Shown here in pieces: positions 7,236-13,556 of a stretch of 13,556 bases of DNA. The stretch is from an uncultured Planctomycetaceae bacterium. Its GTDB lineage: Bacteria; Planctomycetota; Planctomycetia; Planctomycetales; Planctomycetaceae. Under the pieces are notes generated by a model that was not told the DNA's origin, did not search any database, and saw nothing but the letters and a program-made list of their open reading frames with translations. Numbering within the stretch: the stretch's first letter is position 1; each line of letters opens with the position of its first letter. The translations under genes and the position numbers were made by a program. The stretch covers positions 1-13,556 of the forward strand of contig CAIXQV010001061.1 of assembly GCA_903921605.1 (NCBI GenBank), given 5' to 3'.

Positions 7236-9173
7236 TTAGTCGTTCAAACCCCAAGTACCGTCCCATTTCACGAAGCCTTCGATCGCTTCGTACTCAGCCA
7301 AACCCAGCTTGTCGTAGCGACGAGCGGTGTCTGCATTGCGAGCTTCTGCACGCTGCCAGAATTCTCGCATATCAGCACCTGGGAACAGAGCACGGTCCTT
7401 CTGAGATTCGTGCTTGAAGATCGCGTTGCGTTTTTGCTTCACTTCCTGAGGGCTCAGCGGCACCGCCATCTCAACCTGATGCACCGGCCACTCCTGCCAT
7501 GCACCGCGATACAACCAAACTTCGCACTCTTTAAACCACTCATCGTTACGGCAAACGTCACAGGCGTGGAAGATCGCCTTCAGACAAACTCGGTGAGTCC
7601 CATGAGGATCGGTCAGGTCGCCGGCTGCATAGATCTGGTGGGGCTTGAGTTTTCTCAACAGCTCCGTGATGATGTTGATGTCATCTGGCCCGATCGGCTT
7701 CTTTTTGACTCCGCCCGTTTCATAAAACGGCATATTCAGGAAGTGAAGTCGTTCGTTCGGAATACCGCAGCATCGTGCTCCCGCTCGAGCTTCGCCCTGA
7801 CGAATCAGGCCCTTGATCTGCTGAATCTCTCTGCTGTCGACCTGCCCTGGCTGCTTATGCTTGAGGAACTCTTCGACGTGTTCTTCAAGGGACGTAAGCC
7901 GATCTGACATCAGGCCAAATGCGGCACAATAATCAGACACAAACTCGGTGAATCGCAACGTATCGTCATCGAACACTGCAATGTTGCCGGACGTTTGATA
8001 GGCGATATGAACTTCATGTTCCTGATCGGCAAGTCGGATCAGCGTGCCACCCATCGAAATGACATCGTCATCAGGATGCGGTGAAAAGCACAGAACTCGC
8101 TTGGGGAAAATGTGATCGAATGGCTGAGGTCGGTCGCCGGGACGCTTGGCATGAGCCGGTTTGCCCGCAGGCCAGCCGACGATCGTGCCTTGGAGATGTC
8201 GAAACACATTCAGGTTGATTTCGTAAGCTGAACCGTATTCGGCCAGAAGATCCTGGAGACCTTCTTCGTTGTAGTCGGAATCTGTCAGCTTGAGGATGGC
8301 TTTGTTCATCTTCTCCGACAGCCAGATGACGGCTCGGCGGATGATCGCGTCGTCCCACTTCACGTTTCCGACCAGCCATGGAAGTCGCATGCGTGTCAGG
8401 CCAGCCGTGGCGGCCTGATCAAGCAGCATCTCGACATTAGGATGTCGCTGGAGATATGTCGCAGGAATCGATGGCGTCATTTCGCCTTCGACGGTCTTCG
8501 CCACGATCCCCGATTTGTTTTCGCCAAACGCAAGGATAAAGACCTTGCGAGCTTCCAGGATCGTACCCACGCCCATCGTGATCGCACGGCGAGGAACGTT
8601 TTCTGTGCCGAAGAAGTCACTGGCGGCATCGATGCGAGTGACCGTGTCCAGCGTGATCATGCGGGTACGAGTTGTCTGATCTGAACCAGGCTCATTGAAA
8701 CCAATATGGCCCGTTCGCCCGATCCCCAGAATCTGGATATCGATGCCACCGGCGGCCGTAATACGAGCTTCATAGTCGCGGCAGTAGTCAGCCACTTTCT
8801 CGGCAGGCCAGGTTCCATCAGGAACGTTGGCGTTTTCCGGCTTGATGTCGATGTGATTAAAGAGATGCTCCCGCATGAAACGGACGTAGCTCTGCACGTC
8901 CTCCGGCTGCATCGGATAGTATTCGTCGAGGTTGAACGAGATCACGTTGGAGAAGGAAAGTCCTTCTTCGCGATGCATGCGGACGAGTTCGGCGTAGATG
9001 CCGGTCGGTGTTGAGCCAGTGGCCAGACCCAGAACACAGTTCTTGCCTTCCGCCTTACGAATTCGAATCAAAGAAGCGATCTCCGTCGCGACCTTCCTCG
9101 CGGCTTCTTTGGAGTTTGCAAAAATCGTGCATCGCAAGCGTTCGAGCTGACAGGGATCCTGCTTGGGGTTCAT
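7236..9173 (-). CDS. nagB: Glucosamine-6-phosphate deaminase fused to a PIG-L-type deacetylase domain
   Basis: This 645-residue protein has two enzyme domains. Residues ~12-265 are a NagB/6-phosphogluconolactonase-type isomerase-deaminase: LGLATGSTPTGIY (phosphate site), FNLDEYYPM (D83, matching E. coli Asp72) and GRTGHIGFNEPGS (H156, E161, matching His143 and Glu148). Residues ~357-560 are a PIG-L/LmbE-type zinc deacetylase with SPHPDDD (H366, D369) and TDPHGTHR (H524, H527). NagB turns glucosamine-6-phosphate into fructose-6-phosphate and ammonia. PIG-L enzymes remove N-acetyl groups from GlcNAc-containing compounds, so one chain could carry two successive steps of amino-sugar breakdown; that link is inference. 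E. coli NagB has 266 residues; long forms with a PIG-L tail are known in some phyla. At the position of E. coli Asp141 this protein has Thr154. The ATG at 9173 has only a weak GAGAG ribosome site. A strong terminator follows. Confidence 0.92.
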   Translation of the reverse strand: MNPKQDPCQLERLRCTIFANSKEAARKVATEIASLIRIRKAEGKNCVLGLATGSTPTGIYAELVRMHREEGLSFSNVISFNLDEYYPMQPEDVQSYVRFMREHLFNHIDIKPENANVPDGTWPAEKVADYCRDYEARITAAGGIDIQILGIGRTGHIGFNEPGSDQTTRTRMITLDTVTRIDAASDFFGTENVPRRAITMGVGTILEARKVFILAFGENKSGIVAKTVEGEMTPSIPATYLQRHPNVEMLLDQAATAGLTRMRLPWLVGNVKWDDAIIRRAVIWLSEKMNKAILKLTDSDYNEEGLQDLLAEYGSAYEINLNVFRHLQGTIVGWPAGKPAHAKRPGDRPQPFDHIFPKRVLCFSPHPDDDVISMGGTLIRLADQEHEVHIAYQTSGNIAVFDDDTLRFTEFVSDYCAAFGLMSDRLTSLEEHVEEFLKHKQPGQVDSREIQQIKGLIRQGEARAGARCCGIPNERLHFLNMPFYETGGVKKKPIGPDDINIITELLRKLKPHQIYAAGDLTDPHGTHRVCLKAIFHACDVCRNDEWFKECEVWLYRGAWQEWPVHQVEMAVPLSPQEVKQKRNAIFKHESQKDRALFPGADMREFWQRAEARNADTARRYDKLGLAEYEAIEGFVKWDGTWGLND

Positions 9174-9459
9174 TGCTCTCGTGGTCCGTGTTATTTGGTT
9201 CTAGACGATATTGAAATAGAAATTGAAAACTGGAGCAAGGTGCGGTGGATTCGCTGAGTTTGGTTGTTTCCGGTTTTGAACGCAATTCCAGACGATGAAT
9301 CCCTGTATTTGGGGGCATTCACGGAATTCTTTAGGTCCTGCCTGCCGGGCTCATCATTACCCCCATCCTTTCAGCAAATCGTTCATAATCACACAGCCGT
9401 CCATCGTCAAGTCGGTCCCGGGATTACGAGCGACAGAGGGACGGCACGCGAATCTCGGC

Positions 9460-9486
9460 CCCAAACCGGCGGACCGCTGGTTTGGG
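9460..9486. repeat. Palindrome with 8-bp arms
   Basis: CCCAAACC at 9460-9467 pairs with GGTTTGGG at 9479-9486. The 11-nt centre itself contains a CGG/CCG pair. It has no T tract on either strand, so it is more likely part of a dispersed palindromic repeat than a terminator. Confidence 0.6.
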
Positions 9487-9500
9487 AGCTAGAGGCATCT

Positions 9501-9745
9501 CAACCCCAACGGGGTTTTACAACAAAGCCTGGGGTCGCCGTGACAACGGCGCACCCCAGGAAAATTTGCCTTGCGATTCGAACCCCAACGGGGTTCCACC
9601 ATTCGCTGCTGCTGCAATACTTGATTAAAGAATGATGTCCGTGCTGTGGAACCCCATCGGGGTTCTGGACATTCCTCGGTCCGGTACCTGGGGTGCGCCG
9701 CAAGCCGGCGACCCCAGGCTTTGTTGTAAAACCCGTACCGGGTTG
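9501..9745. repeat. Nested palindromes inside a 60-nt inverted duplication (REP/BIME-like)
   Basis: The left arm 9501-9560 and the right arm 9687-9745 are near-identical inverted copies. They share a long identical core (TTTTACAACAAAGCCTGGGG and on to TCGCCG) and differ in the tips and the hairpin loop. Each arm holds an outer palindrome (AACCCC..GGGGTT at 9502-9516, AACCC..GGGTT at 9730-9744) and a large hairpin (CCTGGGGT with CGCCG, pairing to CGGCG and ACCCCAGG, 9528-9560 and 9687-9718). The centre holds two further palindromes with 7-bp arms GAACCCC/GGGGTTC at 9580-9596 (loop AAC) and 9649-9665 (loop ATC). The mirror layout resembles bacterial interspersed mosaic elements spread by RAYT-type transposases. 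No transposase is in the window. Confidence 0.8.
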
Positions 9746-10120
9746 AATCGCAGGATTCTTCGCGATGGATTATTCAAGGTCGCAACCAAAATGGGCTAAT
9801 TCCTCGACAAGAAATGTGGGGAAAGATGAGTCCCGCAGAAAGGGCCTACATTGACAATGATCCTCGACCAGCCCCCTGCATTTGGGTGCAGATGCCCGCT
9901 GAGGAACATTACCGGTCTGTCGCAACAACAGTCAGTTTGAGTCGTATTCTTCCCGTTGCTGAGCCGTACGGGCGTTTAGCGGCTGCGGTTTACATTTCAT
10001 GCGTATGAGGCTGGCATTGACCAAAGTCCGGTTTTCCAGCAAGATCCGCCGGTCCACTCTCTTCGGCAGATGAAAATTGCCGGAAAACCTCAGTGTCTCT
10101 CAACTCTCTGAACTCTGTGC

Positions 10121-10145
10121 AAACCGCATGTTTTCTGCGGTTTTT
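10121..10145 (+). terminator. Terminator-like hairpin in the lysS leader
   Basis: AAACCGCA (10121-10128) pairs perfectly with TGCGGTTT (10136-10143) around a 7-nt T-rich loop, and five T residues end the structure. It has the form of a rho-independent terminator on the plus strand. Only 24 nt separate it from the lysS ATG, too few for a promoter between them. It therefore either lies inside the lysS leader as an attenuator or marks the end of an unseen upstream transcript. No T-box specifier arrangement is recognisable upstream. Confidence 0.6.
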
Positions 10146-10169
10146 GCCAGCTTTGGTTAACGTGTGTTC

Positions 10170-11693
10170 ATGACCACAGGCTCACCACCGGATCGTTTTG
10201 AAATCGCTCGACTAGAGAAGCTGGAGAAAATCCAGTCTCTGGGACATGACCCCTGGGGTCAGAGATTTGATAATCACGAAGGCATTTCCAGCGTCAGAGA
10301 ACGTTGCCCGGCGGAGTCAGGAGTTGATGGCGATACGGTTCGCGTTGCGGGGCGAATTCGCGGTCGTCGCAAGGCCGGAAAGCTGCGATTTATCGATTTG
10401 CAGGACCAGACTGGTCGAATCCAGCTGCTGTTTTCTCGCGGCGACATGACAGAACCCCAATGGGAACTGGTCAGCGCTCTGGATGACGGAGACCTGATCG
10501 GAGCCGATGGACCACTGCGATTGACGAATACCGGCGAGAAATCAATCTTCGTCAAAGAGCTGACGGTACTCTGCAAGTCGCTCACCCAGCCGCCGGAGAA
10601 ATTCCACGGTCTGAAGGACGAAGAGATCCTTATCCGACAGCGGTACCTGGATCTGATTTATACCGACGGCGTTTTGGAACGCATGCTGAAGCGGTCCACG
10701 ATTATCGACTCTATTCGGCAGACACTGCGAACAGCCCGGTTTCACGAAGTTGAAACACCCGTTCTCCACGCGGTTGCAGGTGGGGCTGCGGCTCGGCCGT
10801 TTGTGACACATCACAACGCGATGGACATGGAGCTCTACCTCCGCATCGCCCTTGAGTTGCACCTCAAGCGTCTGATGGTCGGCGGCATCGAACGAGTCTA
10901 TGAGATTGGTCGCGTCTTCCGGAATGAAGGAGTCGATGCGACTCACAATCCCGAATTCACGATGATCGAAATTTATCAGGCCTACGGTGACTACGAAACG
11001 ATGATGGATCTGACCGAACAGATCGTCGTCAATGCGTTAAAAGCGATCGGAAACAGTCTCATTATTCCGTGGGGCGATGCGGGCGATCAGATTGACCTGA
11101 CTCCGCCATGGCCTCGTCGCAAGTATGCCGATCTGTTTCGTGAGCATGCGGGTTGCGATATGAGCGATGCGACTGCTGTTGAAGCTGTCGCCAAAAAGTT
11201 TGGGATCGCAACAATGGGCGTCCATCCGGACGTGATCATCAACGAAGTCTTCGAAAAAACCGTTGAAGATCATCTCAGCGGCCCGGTGTTTGTCATCGAT
11301 TATCCAGCGTCCATTTGTCCCCTCACAAAGCGAAAGCAGAGTGATCCATCGATCGCGGAACGCTTCGAGCTGTATATTCGCGGCATGGAACTGGCGAATG
11401 CGTACACGGAATTGAACGATCCACGGCTGCAGGAGGAGTTGTTCAAGACTCAGTTGGCAGGTCTGGCCGCTGAAGACTCCATGGCCAAAATGGATCATGA
11501 CTTTGTGAAAGCACTGAAGGTCGGAATGCCACCGGCTGGAGGTCTTGGGATCGGGATTGACCGTCTGGTGATGCTGCTGACGAACAGTCATGCGATCAAG
11601 GATGTCATCTTCTTCCCGTTGACTCGTCACGAAGATCAAGTGCCGGTTGATAAGAAAACAGGTAAGGAAAAGACAGCACAGCAGGAAGGCTGA
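10170..11693 (+). CDS. lysS: Lysyl-tRNA synthetase, class II
   Basis: This cytoplasmic enzyme charges tRNA-Lys with lysine using ATP. From the ATG at 10170 it has 507 residues, close to the 505 of E. coli LysS. Residues ~55-140 form the OB-fold anticodon-binding domain ([22 protein letters not shown]). The class II core follows: motif 1 near [17 protein letters not shown], the conserved [24 protein letters not shown], motif 2 [23 protein letters not shown] (about 241-265) and motif 3 [14 protein letters not shown] (about 457-470). A GTG two codons earlier (10164) is in frame but offers nothing extra; neither start has a clear Shine-Dalgarno sequence. The C-terminus ([15 protein letters not shown]) is a short charged tail. 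It is followed by a permease gene on the same strand after 101 nt, so co-transcription is possible. Confidence 0.97.
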   Translation: MTTGSPPDRFEIARLEKLEKIQSLGHDPWGQRFDNHEGISSVRERCPAESGVDGDTVRVAGRIRGRRKAGKLRFIDLQDQTGRIQLLFSRGDMTEPQWELVSALDDGDLIGADGPLRLTNTGEKSIFVKELTVLCKSLTQPPEKFHGLKDEEILIRQRYLDLIYTDGVLERMLKRSTIIDSIRQTLRTARFHEVETPVLHAVAGGAAARPFVTHHNAMDMELYLRIALELHLKRLMVGGIERVYEIGRVFRNEGVDATHNPEFTMIEIYQAYGDYETMMDLTEQIVVNALKAIGNSLIIPWGDAGDQIDLTPPWPRRKYADLFREHAGCDMSDATAVEAVAKKFGIATMGVHPDVIINEVFEKTVEDHLSGPVFVIDYPASICPLTKRKQSDPSIAERFELYIRGMELANAYTELNDPRLQEELFKTQLAGLAAEDSMAKMDHDFVKALKVGMPPAGGLGIGIDRLVMLLTNSHAIKDVIFFPLTRHEDQVPVDKKTGKEKTAQQEG

Positions 11694-11706
11694 GTGTCTG
11701 AAATTC

Positions 11707-11741
11707 TGACAGGCCAAATCCTCAACGGGTGAGGCCTGTCA
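11707..11741 (+). promoter_or_regulatory. Stable hairpin between lysS and the permease gene
   Basis: TGACAGGCC (11707-11715) is the exact reverse complement of GGCCTGTCA (11733-11741). An inner CCTCA/TGAGG pair can stack on TGACAGG/CCTGTCA instead. No T tract follows on the plus strand (next bases are cggttgtac), so it is not a standard rho-independent terminator. It could mark a processing or partial termination site in a lysS-permease transcript. Confidence 0.45.
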
Positions 11742-11782
11742 CGGTTGTACAATTGGTTCGGCTGAAAGTTCCCGTCCGCAAC

Positions 11783-11786
11783 GGAG
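11783..11786 (+). promoter_or_regulatory. Shine-Dalgarno GGAG deciding the permease start
   Basis: GGAG lies 8 nt before the ATG at 11795. The in-frame GTG at 11729 has no such site and falls inside the hairpin, so the ATG is preferred. Confidence 0.7.
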
Positions 11787-11794
11787 TGCGTTCG

Positions 11795-13393
11795 ATGTAC
11801 AAGTTGTTGCTGTGTGTTCGTTATCTGCGAACCAAATACATCGCTCTGGCGTGCATTATCAGCGTCATGCTGGGTGTTGCGACGATGATTGTTGTGAACA
11901 GCGTCATGGCTGGCTTCACAACGGAAATGCGTGATCGCCTGCACAACTTCATCGCCGACATCGTAATCGAATCCCGCAGTATGTCGGGCGTCGAGAATGC
12001 TCGTGCGCAGATGGATATTGTTGAAGGCGCTGCCGGGCAATATATCGCGGCAATGACTCCGACCATCGAGATCCCCGGCATGATCAGCTTCCGGGATCCG
12101 TATACCGGCGAAAGCTACACATCGGCCGTTCAGATTCAGGGCATTGATCCCGAGGGCAAGTCGTCTGTCGGACCGCTGAGAGATTATCTGGACAGCTTTA
12201 ATCCGGTGATCGAAGACGGTGTTGTGATTCGCGAAGCCTTGCGCAGTCGCGAGACGCCGGTGGCGTGGGAATTGACTCCGGAGGCGGCCGAATACCGTAA
12301 GGCGGTCCTGGAACAGAGATCATTGTATCTGCCTGAGGAGCCTTCTGTTGATGAGATGGTGCCAGTCGCTCCGGATGCGACAAAAGAAACGGCTGCACCT
12401 GAGTTTGACAGCGAATCCGCTGCGAATGAAACACCGCCCGCAGAAGATGCTGTTATCAAGGACGGGATTATTCAGGACAGCTTTCTGAATGAACTTCCCG
12501 AGCCTCCGATCGAAAGCACTGTTCGCACAGAGCCTTTTCCTGCTCGAATCTTTCTTGGTGAAGGACTGGTCAGCTTTCAAGCAAAGAACCCGGAGACCGG
12601 CAAGCTGGAAAAAGTGATGATGGTGAACCCGGGCGATGATGTCATCGTCAGCACCGTGACTGCCGGACGACCTCCAGAGCCTGTGCGAATTAACGCGACT
12701 GTCGTTGATATGTTTAGAAGTGGCATGAACGAATACGACACCAGCATCGTCCTGATGAATATCAATGAGCTGCAGAAAAGCCGAGGCATGCATCTGGATA
12801 ATTCGATCACATCAATTCACATCAAGCTGAAAGATTACGCTGATGCTCCGAAAGTGATAGCTGCTCTGGAACGTTCGTTTCCGCCGGGGCAGGTTTCCAT
12901 CAAAACATGGGAAGAGAAACAGGGACTGCTGTTGTCCGCCGTCGAAGTTGAAACAGCGATCCTGAATGTCCTGCTGTTTCTGATCATCACCGTTGCGGGT
13001 TTTGGTATCCTGGCGATCTTCTACATGATCGTGGTGGAGAAGACGCGAGACATCGGCATTCTGAAATCGCTCGGAGCCAGCTCAAATGGAGTGATGTCAA
13101 TCTTCCTGTCTTATGGTCTTGGCCTCGGGATCGTGGGCAGCCTGGCCGGCGTCGCGATCGGTCTGCTGTTTGTGAGATACATTAATCAGATTGAGGATGG
13201 GCTGAGCTGGATCACGGGACGCAAGGTTTTCGACGAAAAGATTTATTACTTCTTCGAGATCCCAACGAGCGTCAGTCCAATGATGGTGATCGCTGTCGCG
13301 TTTGGTGCCATCAGTATCGCCGTGCTGGCCAGTATCCTGCCTGCTCGTCGAGCGGCCCGGCTGCATCCGGTCCGGGCGTTGCGATTTGAGTAG
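11795..13393 (+). CDS. LolC/LolE-family ABC transporter permease (FtsX/MacB type)
   Basis: This 532-residue inner-membrane protein has the layout of lipoprotein-release permeases. TM1 is at residues ~17-40, after the basic YLRTKY. A large periplasmic domain follows (~45-385). Three further segments lie at ~388-412, ~434-460 and ~495-516. The FtsX-type coupling segment EKTRDIGILKSLGAS (about 415-429) contacts the ATPase, and the end LPARRAARLHPVRALRFE is typical of the family. LolCDE extracts lipoproteins from the inner membrane and hands them to the carrier LolA; whether this protein does exactly that here is inferred from family. LolC and LolE have about 400-415 residues, so this protein is longer. 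The extra length is an acidic Pro/Glu/Ala-rich insert at ~175-245. The TM1 region starts six residues after the chosen start, as expected for this family's short cytoplasmic N-terminus. The ATPase partner is expected next. Confidence 0.87.
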   Translation: MYKLLLCVRYLRTKYIALACIISVMLGVATMIVVNSVMAGFTTEMRDRLHNFIADIVIESRSMSGVENARAQMDIVEGAAGQYIAAMTPTIEIPGMISFRDPYTGESYTSAVQIQGIDPEGKSSVGPLRDYLDSFNPVIEDGVVIREALRSRETPVAWELTPEAAEYRKAVLEQRSLYLPEEPSVDEMVPVAPDATKETAAPEFDSESAANETPPAEDAVIKDGIIQDSFLNELPEPPIESTVRTEPFPARIFLGEGLVSFQAKNPETGKLEKVMMVNPGDDVIVSTVTAGRPPEPVRINATVVDMFRSGMNEYDTSIVLMNINELQKSRGMHLDNSITSIHIKLKDYADAPKVIAALERSFPPGQVSIKTWEEKQGLLLSAVEVETAILNVLLFLIITVAGFGILAIFYMIVVEKTRDIGILKSLGASSNGVMSIFLSYGLGLGIVGSLAGVAIGLLFVRYINQIEDGLSWITGRKVFDEKIYYFFEIPTSVSPMMVIAVAFGAISIAVLASILPARRAARLHPVRALRFE

Positions 13394-13533
13394 TTGGTTT
13401 CGGGCACAAATTTCCTGTACGCGGCCACGATCGAGGCGTTACTCAAAGAAGACTCCCGCGAAGACACGGCCTCAAATTACACGATCCAAAGTATAAGCTT
13501 GCTTGGTTTTTCCTTCAGTCAAAGAATCTTGCC

Positions 13534-13556
13534 ATGGCAGAGACTCTGAAAATGAA
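13534..13556 (+). CDS. Possible first codons of the next gene, partial
   Basis: An ATG at 13534 begins MAETLKM and runs off the window. It lies 140 nt after the permease stop, where LolC/E genes are commonly followed by the LolD-type ATPase gene. No Shine-Dalgarno sequence is clear (aaagaatcttgcc precedes it), and seven codons cannot show a family. The call rests on position only. Confidence 0.3.

Larger units (their letters stand above)
9174..10169. other. Repeat-rich intergenic region between the nagB-like gene and lysS
   Basis: About 1 kb without a supported gene lies between the divergent nagB-like and lysS genes, so the promoters of both must be here. The nagB-side leader is AT-rich (about 9190-9230), but I cannot fix a promoter. 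The centre carries several palindromes, listed separately. A 64-codon plus frame at 9814-10008 is not supported: its second half runs through GC-rich repeat-like sequence (GAGCCGTACGGGCG...) and it has no ribosome site. A TTGACC at 10017-10022 is a possible -35 for lysS, but the hexamer 17 nt later (CAAGAT) is a poor -10. Confidence 0.6.

Noticed and set aside
7212..7907. 231-codon plus-strand open frame
   Set aside because: It is antisense to the well-supported NagB/PIG-L gene and shows no domain of its own.
9501..9745. CRISPR array
   Set aside because: The repeated units are palindromes in mirror order with unequal spacing; there are no regular direct repeats and no spacers of constant length.
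9814..10008. 64-codon plus-strand frame between repeats and lysS
   Set aside because: It has no ribosome site, and its second half runs into GC-rich repeat-like intergenic sequence.
10009..10169. T-box riboswitch ahead of lysS
   Set aside because: A terminator-like hairpin is present, but I see no T-box consensus or specifier loop upstream of it.
11037..11717. 226-codon minus-strand open frame
   Set aside because: It is antisense to lysS, whose motifs are clear; the composition is that of a shadow frame.
11729..11794. GTG start for the permease 22 codons upstream
   Set aside because: The GTG lies inside a hairpin without a Shine-Dalgarno sequence; the ATG at 11795 has GGAG at 8 nt and puts TM1 at the usual distance.

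Overview
The window looks like chromosomal DNA of a planctomycete. This is inferred from several things seen together: a long NagB protein fused to a PIG-L domain, a LolC/E-type permease with a long acidic insert, moderate GC content, and GC-rich palindromic repeats of the 'aaccccaacggggtt' kind between genes. No rRNA or tRNA gene is visible, so the genus cannot be fixed from this sequence.

Left part (1-6400) reads as a worn accessory island. It opens with the last 30 codons of a Cys/Met-metabolism PLP enzyme. Immediately after its stop lies a decayed fragment resembling the C-terminus of DndB, the phosphorothioation (DGQHR-type) regulator, broken by two TGA codons. On the minus strand follows the main gene of the window. 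It encodes a 1228-residue protein that joins a HIT domain, a phospholipase-D-like nuclease half, an SF2 (DEVH) helicase, a long unassigned middle region and a C-terminal LexA-like S24 peptidase module. The module keeps its Ser-Lys dyad and an Ala-Gly site at LexA spacing. Further right on the same strand are a 321-residue protein I do not recognise and an 80-codon N-terminal fragment of a cysteine desulfurase (NifS/IscS/DndA type). My reading is that this is a remnant of a DNA phosphorothioation or defence island in which only the helicase fusion and the unknown protein are still intact.

Middle part (6400-7235) is mostly non-coding or decayed. It holds an imperfect inverted repeat at 6589-6678, a possible 41-codon small ORF, and a strong rho-independent terminator that serves the next gene.

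Right part (7236-13556) is housekeeping. A minus-strand gene encodes the NagB/PIG-L fusion (amino-sugar metabolism). A gap of about 1 kb is filled with nested palindromes, including a 60-nt inverted duplication. Then come, on the plus strand, lysS (lysyl-tRNA synthetase) and a LolC/LolE-family permease for lipoprotein release. The window ends in what may be the first codons of the next gene, possibly the LolD-type ATPase partner. A terminator-like hairpin lies in the lysS leader and a second hairpin lies between lysS and the permease gene.
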